This document shows, in pieces, positions 16,185-24,879 of a stretch of 64,000 nt of DNA. The stretch covers positions 1,364,001-1,428,000 of the forward strand of contig NZ_CP067977.1 of NCBI RefSeq assembly GCF_016656965.1, written 5' to 3'. The position numbers and the translations under genes are program-made. The notes beneath the pieces were generated by a model. The model was given only the letters and a program-made list of their open reading frames with translations. It did no database searches and was not told the origin of the DNA. Numbering within the stretch: the stretch's first letter is position 1; each line of letters opens with the position of its first letter. Source of the stretch: Brevundimonas vitisensis (GTDB lineage Bacteria > Pseudomonadota > Alphaproteobacteria > Caulobacterales > Caulobacteraceae).

Positions 16185-16397
16185 ATGACCCATGAAGAAG
16201 AGCTCCTGCACTGTGTCAACCAGAGGCAGGCGGCGCTTGACCGCCTCGCCCTTATCAAGCGCGGCGTCCGATATATGCGAGGCGTGCCTGGTCAGCCGAC
16301 CACGGATGTGACGGCCAAGAGCAAAGAGCACGATGAGGCGAACGTCGCCTACTGGACCAGACGGCTCGAGCTTTTGGGGTATGGGAGCGATGACTAA
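16185..16397 (+). CDS. small hypothetical phage protein
   Basis: Seventy residues, start ATG 16185. It is largely helical and charged (THEEELLHCVNQRQAALDRLALIKRGVRYM; SKEHDEANVAYWTRRLELLGYG). Length and composition are typical of small phage early proteins. No function can be assigned. Confidence 0.5.
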   Translation: MTHEEELLHCVNQRQAALDRLALIKRGVRYMRGVPGQPTTDVTAKSKEHDEANVAYWTRRLELLGYGSDD

Positions 16398-16594
16398 ACG
16401 GCATCGCGCGGAGAAGCCGTTGGACACCGCGAAGGCTTTGTTTTTTGCAGCCTGCACCTTAAGTTAGCGCTGGTCTTTCGAAGACATCGTTGGCTCGATC
16501 AAAGCCTTCGTGCCCGAACACGCGAAACGTGGCCCTTACAACCAGGGCAAAGCCTGTTAGCTTCGTCAAAGTCCGGCTGGCATAGGGGATTTTG

Positions 16595-16840
16595 GTGCGC
16601 TTTTTGATGTTGCTCGCAGCGCTCTCTATAGGGGGCTGCGCCACTTCCGATAACAAAATCTATCCCGGTCTGTTTGGGCAAAATGTAGTTGGGAACGCTG
16701 CTTACGTGACGATTAGCAACGTCTGGAATGAGATGGATGCGCTCCCGCTAGCTGACCGGCACTGTGCTCAGTATCAGAAAGTCGCGCGCTTCAATCGTAT
16801 GGAGAGCTATCGGGCGATCTACGACTGCGTGGTTCCCTAG
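16595..16840 (+). CDS. small phage-encoded lipoprotein
   Basis: An 81-residue protein starting at GTG 16595 (AGGGG 6 nt upstream; TTG 16592 is also possible). A short signal peptide (MRFLMLLAALSIGGC) ends in a lipobox with Cys at about residue 15, so it should be a lipoprotein facing the periplasm. The mature part has two further Cys (HCAQYQK, YDCVVP) that could pair. Exported small lipoproteins in prophages often modify the lysogen's surface or exclude other phages, but that is speculation here. A terminator follows. Confidence 0.55.
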   Translation: MRFLMLLAALSIGGCATSDNKIYPGLFGQNVVGNAAYVTISNVWNEMDALPLADRHCAQYQKVARFNRMESYRAIYDCVVP

Positions 16841-16950
16841 CGGCTTCGGTCTCAAGGTTAGACATTTGATGATATCGCGTCCACTTGACGGACCGGTCAA
16901 AGCGTACCACAGTGACTGCACAAAGTTCATCGTGGACCGTTCCACGCAAG

Positions 16951-16990
16951 AAACCCCGGACCTTGCAGGGCCGGGGCTTTCTGTTTCTGG
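16951..16990 (+). terminator. rho-independent terminator after early genes
   Basis: Stem CCCCGG (16954-16959) / CCGGGG (16971-16976) with an 11-nt loop followed by CTTTCTGTTTCT. It ends the rightward early transcript before the minus-strand 38-residue gene. The rest of 16841-17057 shows nothing else. Confidence 0.6.
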
Positions 16991-17057
16991 GCAGGGTGGC
17001 TGAATGCAGAACGTCCCACGCCCATGACAGCTTAGGACGCTCTGCATCGAGCTCGAG

Positions 17058-17174
17058 CTATTTGCGCTTTTCCTTCTCGTGCTCTTTCGGCTTCCTCTCG
17101 GCCTTTTCCTTGGTGGTGAAGCGACCCGTTTCAGAGTTGCGGTAGTTGGGCGTGGGCGCTGACTTCTTGGCCAT
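17058..17174 (-). CDS. 38-residue basic protein
   Basis: A short gene with a strong ribosome-binding site (AGGAG about 8 nt before ATG 17174). The product is very hydrophilic and basic: MAKKSAPTPNYRNSETGRFT, then a Lys/Glu-rich tail ending KEKRK. The YRNSETGRF block recalls a family of tiny alphaproteobacterial proteins, sometimes mislabelled 'multidrug transporter', that have no known function. It stands alone on the minus strand between the early terminator and the late genes, so it has its own promoter and could be expressed in the lysogen. Confidence 0.65.
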   Translation of the reverse strand: MAKKSAPTPNYRNSETGRFTTKEKAERKPKEHEKEKRK

Positions 17175-17227
17175 GGTGATGGCTCCTTGAATGACCGGTG
17201 GTGGTCGAGGCCATCGGATACCCGTCC

Positions 17228-17662
17228 ATGAGTCGTCTCAACGCACGACGTTATCTTCGCTGTGGGCAGACCACTCCATCGGCCAGAGGGGACGTGACGG
17301 CCAGATCGCACAGACTTGAGCGCAGTGCTGAGGCTCAAACCTATCGCCACCTTTACAACCAAGCCCGATGGAAGGGGCCCAACGGTCGGCGGCGACAACA
17401 GCTAAGGATCGAACCGCTATGCCAGATGTGTAAGGCAGAGGGCCGCACCACAGTCGGCACCGTCGCAGATCACGTCATCCCTCACAAAGGCGACCTAAGC
17501 CTGTTCTGGGAAGGTGAGCTCCAGACGCTCTGCGATGCCTCACCATGGCGCTGCCACTCCAGCAGGAAGCAGAAGATCGAAGCCCTGGGATATGAACCAG
17601 GCTGTGATTCTTCTGGACGGCCAAAGGATCGAGCCCACCCCTGGAACCGACCCCGCCCATAG
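17228..17662 (+). CDS. HNH endonuclease next to terminase
   Basis: A 144-residue HNH nuclease. Zinc and catalytic motifs are visible: LCQMCKAEG, then ADHVIPHKGDLSLFWEGELQTLC, and CHSSRKQKIE. HNH proteins beside terS/terL in HK97-type phages act with terminase for specific cos cleavage (established for HK97 gp74 relatives). Start ATG 17228. Position just before the small terminase supports this role over a homing nuclease. It is the first rightward late gene. Confidence 0.88.
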   Translation: MSRLNARRYLRCGQTTPSARGDVTARSHRLERSAEAQTYRHLYNQARWKGPNGRRRQQLRIEPLCQMCKAEGRTTVGTVADHVIPHKGDLSLFWEGELQTLCDASPWRCHSSRKQKIEALGYEPGCDSSGRPKDRAHPWNRPRP

Positions 17663-17760
17663 TCAGGGGGGGGCACAGAGAAGTTCAGAAACCAGTCGGA
17701 TGAAGACCGGCGGGGTCCCAGCGTTCGCACCGAGACGTGTTTCGAACCTAAAAGTTGGGA

Positions 17761-17777
17761 CCCCTACGTAGTAGGGG
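17761..17777 (+). promoter_or_regulatory. perfect hairpin covering the terS ribosome-binding site
   Basis: CCCCTAC (17761-17767), loop GTA, GTAGGGG (17771-17777). The right arm contains the AGGGGA Shine-Dalgarno of terS, 6 nt before ATG 17784, so the fold would hide it. The segment 17663-17783 between the HNH and terS genes is also the expected location of the cos site, and the palindrome could belong to that instead. Confidence 0.45.
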
Positions 17778-17783
17778 ACTTGC

Positions 17784-18221
17784 ATGGACGTCATTCCCGG
17801 CACTGGCGACATCGTCCCGGAACCGCACTGGCGGATGCTCCTGACCGATGACCTAGAGGTCGCAGCGGCTGGAGATTACTGGCGGGTCGTGATTACGGAG
17901 ATGCGGGAGCGGAACACGCTTTCGCCAACGAACCGCCACGCTGTTCAAAGGCTCGTCTTGGCCTACATCAATTTCGACCGGTCGAGCCGCGAGGTCGCCG
18001 AGCAAGGCGCAGTGACGAAGCCGCGACGGGGTAACACCAAAGCGATCGCGCGTATCAGCCCGCACTTCACCGCCATGCGCGAGGCGGGTTCGGACGCAGC
18101 GGCGCTAGAGGCTGAGCTGGGTCTATCGCCTCGCCGCCGGGCCACGGCGGGAAAGGTCGAACGGAAAGCGAGGTCGGCTCGTGCGTCGGACTCGTATCTC
18201 AAACCGGTTGCCCGTTCCTGA
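17784..18221 (+). CDS. phage terminase small subunit, P27-like
   Basis: A 145-residue DNA-recognition subunit of the packaging motor. The pattern EPHWRMLLTDDLEVAAAGDYWRVVITEMRERNTLSPTNRHAVQRLVLAY and a basic C-terminus (RRRATAGKVERKARSARAS) resemble P27-family small terminases. It lies between the HNH nuclease and large terminase and overlaps the latter by about 40 nt. Its start codon lies 6 nt past a hairpin that sequesters the ribosome-binding site. Confidence 0.8.
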   Translation: MDVIPGTGDIVPEPHWRMLLTDDLEVAAAGDYWRVVITEMRERNTLSPTNRHAVQRLVLAYINFDRSSREVAEQGAVTKPRRGNTKAIARISPHFTAMREAGSDAAALEAELGLSPRRRATAGKVERKARSARASDSYLKPVARS

Positions 18222-20007
18222 CGCCACCACGCGGTGGGCGCAGGACGTCGTTGCTGGCCGCATCATCTCGGGCGAGTTCGCGAAACTCGCGGCGGCCCGA
18301 CATCTGAAGGACTTGGCAGAGAGCCCTGGCAATGGATTGCGGTTCGATGTCGAGGCAGCGGAGCGCGCGTTGGGGTTCTTCCCCGCTGTTCTCACCGTCA
18401 CTGCCGGTGCCAAGGAGGGTCAGCCGTTCCTCCCTCTGCCCTGGCACGTCTTCGTCGTCGGCAGCCTGTTCGGTTGGAAGAAGGCCAGCGGTCGGCTCCG
18501 GTTTCGGCGAGCATGGCTGGAGACGGGCAAGGGCCAGGCCAAGTCGCCTCTGATGGCGGCAGTCGGCCTCTACATGATGGGATGGCACGGCACCGCGCGC
18601 AGCGAGGTCTATGCCATCGGCCAGGACCGGGCCACGGCGAACGTGCTGTTCAAGGATGCGGTCGCCATGTGCCGCGCCAACTTGCCGGACACTCCTGAAA
18701 ACGAAAGCGACAGCCTTGTCAGCCGGGGTGAGGTGCTTATCCGAGGCGAAGGTGACAACGCCTGGAAGATCGAACACCCCGACACCGGATCGAAGTTTCA
18801 GGCTCTGGCCAACGGCGAGGCGATCTCGGGGCCGCGCCCCACACTCGTCACCGCCGACGAGATCCACGAGTTCAAATTCTCCACGCCGATCGAAACTTGG
18901 CAGCGCGCCATCGCGAAGATGCCCGGCGACGCCATGATGTTGCTTGGGACCAACACCCCAGCCTCAACCCAGCTAGTCGGGACCAGCTTCAGCGAGCTAT
19001 TCCAGCGGGTCCTTAAGGGCGAGATTCAGGACGACGAGGCGTTCGCCTTCATTGCTCGCGTCGATAAGGCGGACCGCGAGACGATCTTCGACAACGAGGC
19101 GGCATGGGTGAAGGCCCTACCCGCGCTCGACATCACATTCCCAGTCGAGAACATCCGCGGCGAGGTGATTTCGGCCCGGTCGATGACCTCCACGGCCATG
19201 TCGGTGAAGCGCCTCTACTTCGGCATCCCAACCGGAGCTGTTGATTTCTGGATTGAGGAGGAGGCGTGGGCCGCCTCGCTTGGCGAGGTTGATCCAGACG
19301 ACTTCCGGGGTTGCCCATGCTGGGCGTCCCTCGACCTCTCGAAAAAAAACGACCTCACGGCCCTAACGATCGTCTGGCTGAAGGCCGGGAAGCTCTACGC
19401 CAAGACTTGGTATTGGACGACGAAGGACGGCTTGGCCGACCGGGAGCGCAGGTCCGGTGCGCCAATCGAGCAGTGGGTCGCCGATGGCCATGTGACCGCC
19501 AACCCCGGCGCGGTGATCGACAAGACATTCGTGGCGGCTCAGGTCGCCCAGATTTTTGACCAGCACGAACTGCAGTTCCTGGCCTTCGACGCTGCGATGA
19601 TCGAGGATTTCATCGCCGCTTGTGAGCAAATCGGGTTCCCGGTCTGGCGCTGGAAAGGGCCGAAAGAAACTGAGGGCGAAGGCTTGAAGCTGGTCGCCCA
19701 CGCCCAAGGCACGCGGATCATGTTCGAGGATCGGCAGCTTTGCATGCCGCGCTCAATCGAGCGCTTCGAAGACGCGATCCTTAAAAAGACGGTGGTGATC
19801 GACAACAACCCGGTGACCTACTTCTGCGCCGGCAACGCCCTTGTGGTCGAGGACGGCCAGAAAAACCGGGCTTTCGACAAAAAACGCTCCCGCGGCTGGA
19901 TCGACGGCCTGGTTACCTCTGCCATGGCGGTTGGTGCAGCGCTTTCAAATGAACGTCCTGGCGAAGGGCCTTCTGTCTACCAGGGTCGCGGACTCCTGAT
20001 CCTCTGA
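18181..20007 (+). CDS. phage terminase large subunit
   Basis: A 608-residue packaging ATPase/nuclease. Walker A is GKGQAKS at 116-122, Walker B with catalytic acid TLVTADE at 221-227, and the coupling motif follows as LLGTNTP. The C-terminal RNase-H-like nuclease begins at WASLDLSKKNDLTALTIVW and includes FLAFDAAMIEDFI. GTG 18181 overlaps the small subunit gene, normal in this phage group. It cuts concatemers at cos and pumps DNA into the prohead. Confidence 0.93.
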   Translation: MRRTRISNRLPVPDATTRWAQDVVAGRIISGEFAKLAAARHLKDLAESPGNGLRFDVEAAERALGFFPAVLTVTAGAKEGQPFLPLPWHVFVVGSLFGWKKASGRLRFRRAWLETGKGQAKSPLMAAVGLYMMGWHGTARSEVYAIGQDRATANVLFKDAVAMCRANLPDTPENESDSLVSRGEVLIRGEGDNAWKIEHPDTGSKFQALANGEAISGPRPTLVTADEIHEFKFSTPIETWQRAIAKMPGDAMMLLGTNTPASTQLVGTSFSELFQRVLKGEIQDDEAFAFIARVDKADRETIFDNEAAWVKALPALDITFPVENIRGEVISARSMTSTAMSVKRLYFGIPTGAVDFWIEEEAWAASLGEVDPDDFRGCPCWASLDLSKKNDLTALTIVWLKAGKLYAKTWYWTTKDGLADRERRSGAPIEQWVADGHVTANPGAVIDKTFVAAQVAQIFDQHELQFLAFDAAMIEDFIAACEQIGFPVWRWKGPKETEGEGLKLVAHAQGTRIMFEDRQLCMPRSIERFEDAILKKTVVIDNNPVTYFCAGNALVVEDGQKNRAFDKKRSRGWIDGLVTSAMAVGAALSNERPGEGPSVYQGRGLLIL

Positions 20008-20017
20008 AGGAGGGCCG

Positions 20018-21286
20018 ATGGCAATCTGGGATCGCTGGTTCTCAAAAGGGCCCGCCGAACAGCCTCGCAACACCTTTCAGGATGCGACCGGCGGGGTTTT
20101 GATCAGGACCTCGCAGGACCTGGAAGAGGCGCTTCGCGGTGGCGTGGTTTCGGCGGCTGGCGTTTCGGTGACGCCCGACACGGCGATGCGGGTTGCAGCG
20201 GTATTCGCGTGCGTCCGTCTTCGCTCTGGCGTGGTGGCGAATATGCCGCTCGCGGTGAAGCGCCGTGTTGACGAGCGGACGCGGGAAGATGCTTCAGATC
20301 ACCCGTTGTGGACAGTTCTCCGCCGTCGCCCGAACCGTTGGCAGACGCCTTCGCAGTTCCGACGGATGATGCAGGCGCACCTCATGTTGAGGGGCAACGC
20401 CTATGCGATGAAGGTTGTCTCGCGGGGCAATGTGATTGAGGTGGTTCCGCTGCACCCGGATCGGGTCGAGTGTAAGCAACTAGAAGACTTGTCCCTGTCC
20501 TACACCTACACCCGCGCGGATGGCCGGAAGGTCACGCTCGGGCAAAGTGACGTTTTCCACCTTGTCGGACTGACCCTCGACGGCGTTCACGGGGTTTCGG
20601 CCCTCACCTACGCCCGCGAGACGATTGGCCTGTCGCTGGCCATGGAAAGCCACGGGGCTTCGACGTTCAAAAATGGCGCTCGGGTGAGCGCTGCGCTTTC
20701 GCATCCGAACAAGCTCGGCCCTGAGGGTCAGGAGCTTTTGCGTTCAAGCCTCGACAGCTTCCGTTCCGGCGGTGAGCAGGACGGCAAGACCCTGATCCTC
20801 GAAGAGGGAATGACCTACACGCCCATGGCCATGACGGCTGAGGATGCTCAGTGGATCGAAAGCCGCAAGTTCTCGCGGACTGATATCGCCATGTTCTTCG
20901 GCGTTCCGCCGCACATGATCGGAGACACGGAGAAGTCAACGAGCTGGGGCACGGGCATCGATAGCCAGACCCAAGGCTTTGTCACTTTCACGTCTGAGGA
21001 TGATCTGACGACTTGGGAAGAGACGATAAACCGGGATCTGATCTCGGATAGCGAGCCCGATCTGTACGCGCTGTTTAACCGGGCCGCATTGGTACGCGGC
21101 GACATCAAGGCTCGCTGGGAGGCGCACGTCAAAGCCCTTCAGTGGGGTGTGTCCAGCCCGAACGAAGTCCGCGCCCTGGAAGATCAGAACCCGCGCGAGG
21201 GCGGCGATATCTATTACGACCCGCCGAATACGGCTGGCGGAACCCCTGACAATGGAGGGACGAATGAGCCTTCGCAAACTGCCTGA
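20018..21286 (+). CDS. phage portal protein, HK97-type
   Basis: A 422-residue portal protein forming the dodecameric DNA channel. Typical family stretches include MRVAAVFACVRLRSGVVANMPL near residue 55, FRRMMQAHLMLRGNAYAMKV, and IAMFFGVPPHMIGD with the SSWGTGI-like TSWGTGIDSQ. It has a good AGGAGGG ribosome-binding site 7 nt downstream of terL. Its 3' end overlaps the protease gene by 23 nt. Confidence 0.92.
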   Translation: MAIWDRWFSKGPAEQPRNTFQDATGGVLIRTSQDLEEALRGGVVSAAGVSVTPDTAMRVAAVFACVRLRSGVVANMPLAVKRRVDERTREDASDHPLWTVLRRRPNRWQTPSQFRRMMQAHLMLRGNAYAMKVVSRGNVIEVVPLHPDRVECKQLEDLSLSYTYTRADGRKVTLGQSDVFHLVGLTLDGVHGVSALTYARETIGLSLAMESHGASTFKNGARVSAALSHPNKLGPEGQELLRSSLDSFRSGGEQDGKTLILEEGMTYTPMAMTAEDAQWIESRKFSRTDIAMFFGVPPHMIGDTEKSTSWGTGIDSQTQGFVTFTSEDDLTTWEETINRDLISDSEPDLYALFNRAALVRGDIKARWEAHVKALQWGVSSPNEVRALEDQNPREGGDIYYDPPNTAGGTPDNGGTNEPSQTA

Positions 21287-22121
21287 GGCCAAGGCCTTCC
21301 AGAAGCCCTCCAACTTCCAATGGGACGCGCCTTCGGATGTGCTGGCTAAATGGGCTGAGAGCCCCCAGGCGGCAGAAGCCGACGATCCGAACACGATATC
21401 GGTCTACGATGTGATCGGGGAAGATTTCTGGACCGGCGGCGGCTTCACGGCGAAGCGCATGGGCGCAGCCCTGCGAGCGATCGGTAAGAACGATGTCACG
21501 GTCAAGATCAACTCGCCCGGCGGCGACATGTTCGAGGGCATCGCGATCTACAACCTCCTACGGGACCACCCTGCGAAGGTGACGATTGAGGTCATGGGCT
21601 GGGCTGCATCGGCGGCGTCGATCATCGCTATGGCTGGTGACGAGATCAAAATGGGCCTGGGCACCTTCATGATGGTGCACAATGCGTGGGGCGTGGTCGT
21701 CGGCAACCGACACGACATGCGAGACGGCGCGGCCGTGTTCGACGGGTTCGACAGTGCCATCGCGGACATCTACGAGGCCCGCACCGGTATGGACCGGAAC
21801 GCCATCGTCAAACTGATGGATACGGAGACCTTCATGGGTCCGTCCGAGGCCGTGGAGAACGGCTTTGCGGACACTGTGGACAGCAACCGTACCGAGGCGA
21901 GCGCCAGCGCCGCCGGCCCCCCTGGCCGGGCCGTCATGGCTCGTCGCAGAACGGAAGCTGCCTTGGCGAAAGCCGGTGTCTCCCGCAACGACCGTTCGGA
22001 GATCCTTTCCGAACTCATCGCGACCCCGCGTGATGCAAGTCGCCAGCCTGAGGCCGCGCGTGATGCAGGCCCCGACCTCGCCGCCGTTCAGCGGCTCATC
22101 GACTGCATGACCCCGGCCTAA
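21264..22121 (+). CDS. ClpP-type head maturation protease
   Basis: A 285-residue serine protease of the ClpP/SppA fold. Catalytic Ser116 lies in GWAASAAS and His139 in MMVHNAWG; INSPGGDMFEGIAIYNLL is the family's oligomer and oxyanion region. It processes capsid protein and scaffold during prohead maturation. ATG 21264 overlaps the portal gene and follows GGAGGG. The C-terminal 80 residues are Arg/Ala-rich and may be a delta-like scaffolding extension. Confidence 0.9.
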   Translation: MSLRKLPEAKAFQKPSNFQWDAPSDVLAKWAESPQAAEADDPNTISVYDVIGEDFWTGGGFTAKRMGAALRAIGKNDVTVKINSPGGDMFEGIAIYNLLRDHPAKVTIEVMGWAASAASIIAMAGDEIKMGLGTFMMVHNAWGVVVGNRHDMRDGAAVFDGFDSAIADIYEARTGMDRNAIVKLMDTETFMGPSEAVENGFADTVDSNRTEASASAAGPPGRAVMARRRTEAALAKAGVSRNDRSEILSELIATPRDASRQPEAARDAGPDLAAVQRLIDCMTPA

Positions 22122-22148
22122 GGCCGACTTTCACCAAAGGAAAAGACT

Positions 22149-23405
22149 ATGACCCAAGCGAACCGCATTCGCGGTGTTGTCGCCGCTCGCGCCGATGCCG
22201 ACCCGAACAAGATTCTGAACACGCTGACGAAGACCTTTGAGGACTTCAAGGTTGCCAACGACAAAGAGCTGGCCGACCTGAAGAAGGGCCAGGCCGACGT
22301 CGTCCAGACCGAACAGGTGGACCGCATCAACGCGGAAATCACCAAGCTGCAAAGCGCCGTGGACGAAGCCAACAAGAAGGCAGCTGCTGCCATCGTTGGC
22401 GGAGCGGGCTCGGCTGTCGATCCCGACAAAGCCGCTCATGCTACTGCGTTCGACCGCTTCTTCCGCAAGGGCGATGCGGCTGCCAACATCCGCGAACTGG
22501 AAGTTAAGGCCAAGCTGACCACGCAGTCCGACCCGGACGGCGGCTACTTGGTTCCCGAACAGACGGAAGCCGGGATTGATCGTGTCTTGGGCACTGTCTC
22601 GACCATGCGCAGCCTAGCGCGCGTTGTCAGCATTTCGGGCGACACCTACAAGAAGCTGGTCAACATGGGCGGTGCGGGTGCTGGCTGGGTGGGCGAAGAG
22701 CAGTCTCGTCCCGAAACCGCGTCGCCGACTCTTCGCGAAATCGCCATCAATGCGAAAGAACTGTACGCCAACCCGGCTGCGACCCAAACGCTGCTGGACG
22801 ACGCCCGCGTGGACATCGCGGCCTGGCTTGCCGACGAAGTCTCGATCGAGTTTGCCGAACAAGAGGGCGAAGCCTTCGTGACCGGCGATGGCGTCCTGAA
22901 GCCGCGCGGCGTCCTGTCCTACACCAACGCTGCCAACGCCTCCTACGCATGGGGCGGTCTAGGCTTCATCGCCTCGGGAGCTGCCGCCGCCTTCGCGTCG
23001 TCCAACCCGTCCGATGCCCTGATTGAACTCTACTACGCGCTGAAATCCGGCTACCGGAACGGCGCGTCCTGGCTGATGTCGGATGCCGTCATGGCCAGCG
23101 TCCGAAAGTTCAAGGATGGCCAAGGCAACTACATCTGGGCTCCGCCTGCGGGAACCGCCGAGGTCGCTACCATTCTGGGCAAACCCGTCTTCAATGACGA
23201 CAACATGCCCGCTCTGGCTGCGAACGCCTTCCCGGTCGCCTTCGGCAACTTCCAGCGCGGCTATACTATCGTGGACCGCTTCGGCGTCCGCGTTCTGCGT
23301 GATCCCTACACCAACAAGCCCTTCGTGCACTTCTATACCACGAAGCGCGTCGGTGGCGGCGTGACAAACTTCGAGGCCATCAAGCTGTTGAAGTGCTCGA
23401 CCTGA
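22149..23405 (+). CDS. phage major capsid protein, HK97 fold
   Basis: A 418-residue major capsid precursor. Residues about 15-75 form a charged coiled coil (delta/scaffold domain) removed by the protease. The capsid domain begins around TQSDPDGGYLVPEQTEAGI and contains TMRSLARVVSISGDTYKKLVNMGGAGAGWVGE and the classic ADEVSIEFAEQEGEAFVTGDG. The C-terminus HFYTTKRVGGGVTNFEAIKLLKCS is the usual last strand. Followed by a UUCG hairpin that may tune downstream expression. Confidence 0.94.
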   Translation: MTQANRIRGVVAARADADPNKILNTLTKTFEDFKVANDKELADLKKGQADVVQTEQVDRINAEITKLQSAVDEANKKAAAAIVGGAGSAVDPDKAAHATAFDRFFRKGDAAANIRELEVKAKLTTQSDPDGGYLVPEQTEAGIDRVLGTVSTMRSLARVVSISGDTYKKLVNMGGAGAGWVGEEQSRPETASPTLREIAINAKELYANPAATQTLLDDARVDIAAWLADEVSIEFAEQEGEAFVTGDGVLKPRGVLSYTNAANASYAWGGLGFIASGAAAAFASSNPSDALIELYYALKSGYRNGASWLMSDAVMASVRKFKDGQGNYIWAPPAGTAEVATILGKPVFNDDNMPALAANAFPVAFGNFQRGYTIVDRFGVRVLRDPYTNKPFVHFYTTKRVGGGVTNFEAIKLLKCST

Positions 23406-23411
23406 TCTGAC

Positions 23412-23455
23412 GGCGGGCGACTTCGGTTGTCCGCCACCCCTTCCCCCATTTTTTT
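23412..23455 (+). terminator. UUCG hairpin after the capsid gene, partial terminator or processing site
   Basis: A 10-bp stem (23412-23421 / 23426-23435, three G-U pairs) closed by a TTCG tetraloop, followed 13 nt later by a seven-T run (23449-23455). The T run is too far for a textbook terminator, so attenuation or mRNA stabilisation is likelier. Confidence 0.45.
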
Positions 23456-23468
23456 AAAGGACAGGTCC

Positions 23469-23855
23469 ATGAAAGACCTTCATTCCCATCTGTCGCCGAT
23501 TGCGGCGCTTATCCCGGCTGTTCAATCTGCCACTGCCACCTCGTCTGCAATCGATTTGCAGGGCTTCAACAGTGCCGAAGTCCTGATTCAGACCGGCGCT
23601 ATCGCCTCCGCTGGCGACTTCACCGTGAAGCTGCAACATTCCGACACCGCTACGTCGGGCGACTTTGCCGACACCGCTTCGACCGATCGCTTGGGCTCGT
23701 TCCCGGCGTCCCTGGCTGCGGACAGTGTCTATCGTGTCGGCTACAAGGGCGGGAAACGCTACGTCCGCACCGTGGTCACGAAGAACGGCGGCACGTCGAT
23801 CATCGCGGGCATCACGGTTCTGCGTGGCCATCCTGCCGATGGGCCGGTGGCCTAA
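23469..23855 (+). CDS. putative phage head/tail structural protein
   Basis: A 128-residue, beta-strand-rich protein (SAIDLQGFNSAEVLIQTGAIASAGDFTVKLQHSDTATSGDF; RVGYKGGKRYVRTVVTKNGGTSIIAGITVLRG). ATG 23469 follows AAAGGACAGG. Proteins like this directly downstream of capsid genes in HK97-type phages are head decoration or accessory proteins, but I cannot place it in a named family. Ends 1 nt before the connector gene. Confidence 0.7.
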   Translation: MKDLHSHLSPIAALIPAVQSATATSSAIDLQGFNSAEVLIQTGAIASAGDFTVKLQHSDTATSGDFADTASTDRLGSFPASLAADSVYRVGYKGGKRYVRTVVTKNGGTSIIAGITVLRGHPADGPVA

Positions 23856-23856
23856 G

Positions 23857-24453
23857 ATGAACGGACGGGTCATGCACGGATCGTATGCGCCCGTCCGCAC
23901 GTCTGCGCCTTCGGCTACGCCGGTTTCGGTGGCAGAGGCCAAGGCGCACCTTCGGGTCGATCACAGCGACGATGACACGCTGATCGGCCTGCTGATCAAC
24001 GCTGCTACGTCGGAGCTGGACGGCTGGACCGGCATTCTTGGCCGCGCCCTGGTCACCCAATCGTGGTCGCAGACGTTTGACGGTTTCGAATCTCGGCTTC
24101 GTCTGCCACTCCCCGCTGCCACGGTCGCCAGCGTCGCTTATGTGGCCGCGGACGGCGACACGCAGACGATGGATGGCGCGGACTATGTGTTGCGTCATGA
24201 CGCCCTGGGCTCGTTCGTCGAAACGTCGTTCGATGTGTCTTGGCCTTCGACCCGCGCGCAATCCGGTGCTGTTACGGTGACTTTCACCGCTGGAACGGCT
24301 GCTGCGGACGTGCCGGGCGCATTGAAGGCGGCTCTCTTGCTGAGAGTCGGGGATCTATACGCAAACCGGGAGGCTGGCGTTGACGGTTCCGCCATCGCCA
24401 TCAACCCGACGATTCATGTGCTGATCGCCCCGTTCCGCCGGGTCGGGGTGTGA
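23857..24453 (+). CDS. head-tail connector protein (gp6-like)
   Basis: A 198-residue adaptor that binds below the portal. The N-terminal PVSVAEAKAHLRVDHSDDDTLIGLLINAATSELDGWTG is the hallmark of the HK97 gp6/YqbG-like connector family, followed by beta strands and a helical end with AALLLRVGDLYANREAG. The start is ATG 23857, directly after the previous stop. Length fits the family. Confidence 0.85.
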   Translation: MNGRVMHGSYAPVRTSAPSATPVSVAEAKAHLRVDHSDDDTLIGLLINAATSELDGWTGILGRALVTQSWSQTFDGFESRLRLPLPAATVASVAYVAADGDTQTMDGADYVLRHDALGSFVETSFDVSWPSTRAQSGAVTVTFTAGTAAADVPGALKAALLLRVGDLYANREAGVDGSAIAINPTIHVLIAPFRRVGV

Positions 24454-24454
24454 C

Positions 24455-24655
24455 ATGCGCGTCCGTTTCCTCGTTGATTATGATTATCGGCCTTCAGGTG
24501 ATGCCGGGGTAACGATCGGCTATCGCGCAGGCATGGAGGTGTCTGTGACACGCGAGGCGAGAGGGCGCGCGATAGCCATCGGCGTGGCGCAGGGGCTCGA
24601 GTCTGCCAGGACCCGTGATGATCTTCTGTCCCTCTTCCGTGAAAGGGCCTTTTGA
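24455..24655 (+). CDS. small hypothetical phage structural-region protein
   Basis: Sixty-six residues, ATG 24455, packed 1 nt after the connector gene and overlapping the next gene's start (TGATG). It contains an N-terminal strand (MRVRFLVDYDYRPS) and helical end (ARTRDDLLSLFRERAF). Tight packing in a late operon supports expression. No family recognised. Confidence 0.6.
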   Translation: MRVRFLVDYDYRPSGDAGVTIGYRAGMEVSVTREARGRAIAIGVAQGLESARTRDDLLSLFRERAF

Positions 24656-24879
24656 TGGCGTGGGTCAGGTTCAGGAGGAAGTTTAACTGGCGCGTTCCCG
24701 GTAAGGGTGTGTCGTTTCTCAGCTATCCGCCGGGCGATTTTTCGGTGAAGCGCAAATGCGCGGATGATGCGATCGCGGCGGGTGCCGCTGATGCGCTGCC
24801 GACGCCCAGTCGGGCGCAGCCCTCTGTCTCCGCCAAGCCTGCGGGGGTCGCCGATGGCGCTCGCTCCGAAGGCTTCTGA
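24655..24879 (+). CDS. small hypothetical phage structural-region protein
   Basis: Seventy-four residues. WVRFRRKFNWRVPGKGVSFLSYPPGDFSVKRKCADDAIAAGAA looks structured, with a Pro/Ala-rich tail. The residues VPGKGVSFLSYPPGD recall small phage proteins that precede head-closure genes, whose role is unknown to me. Overlaps its neighbours at both ends. Confidence 0.6.
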   Translation: MAWVRFRRKFNWRVPGKGVSFLSYPPGDFSVKRKCADDAIAAGAADALPTPSRAQPSVSAKPAGVADGARSEGF

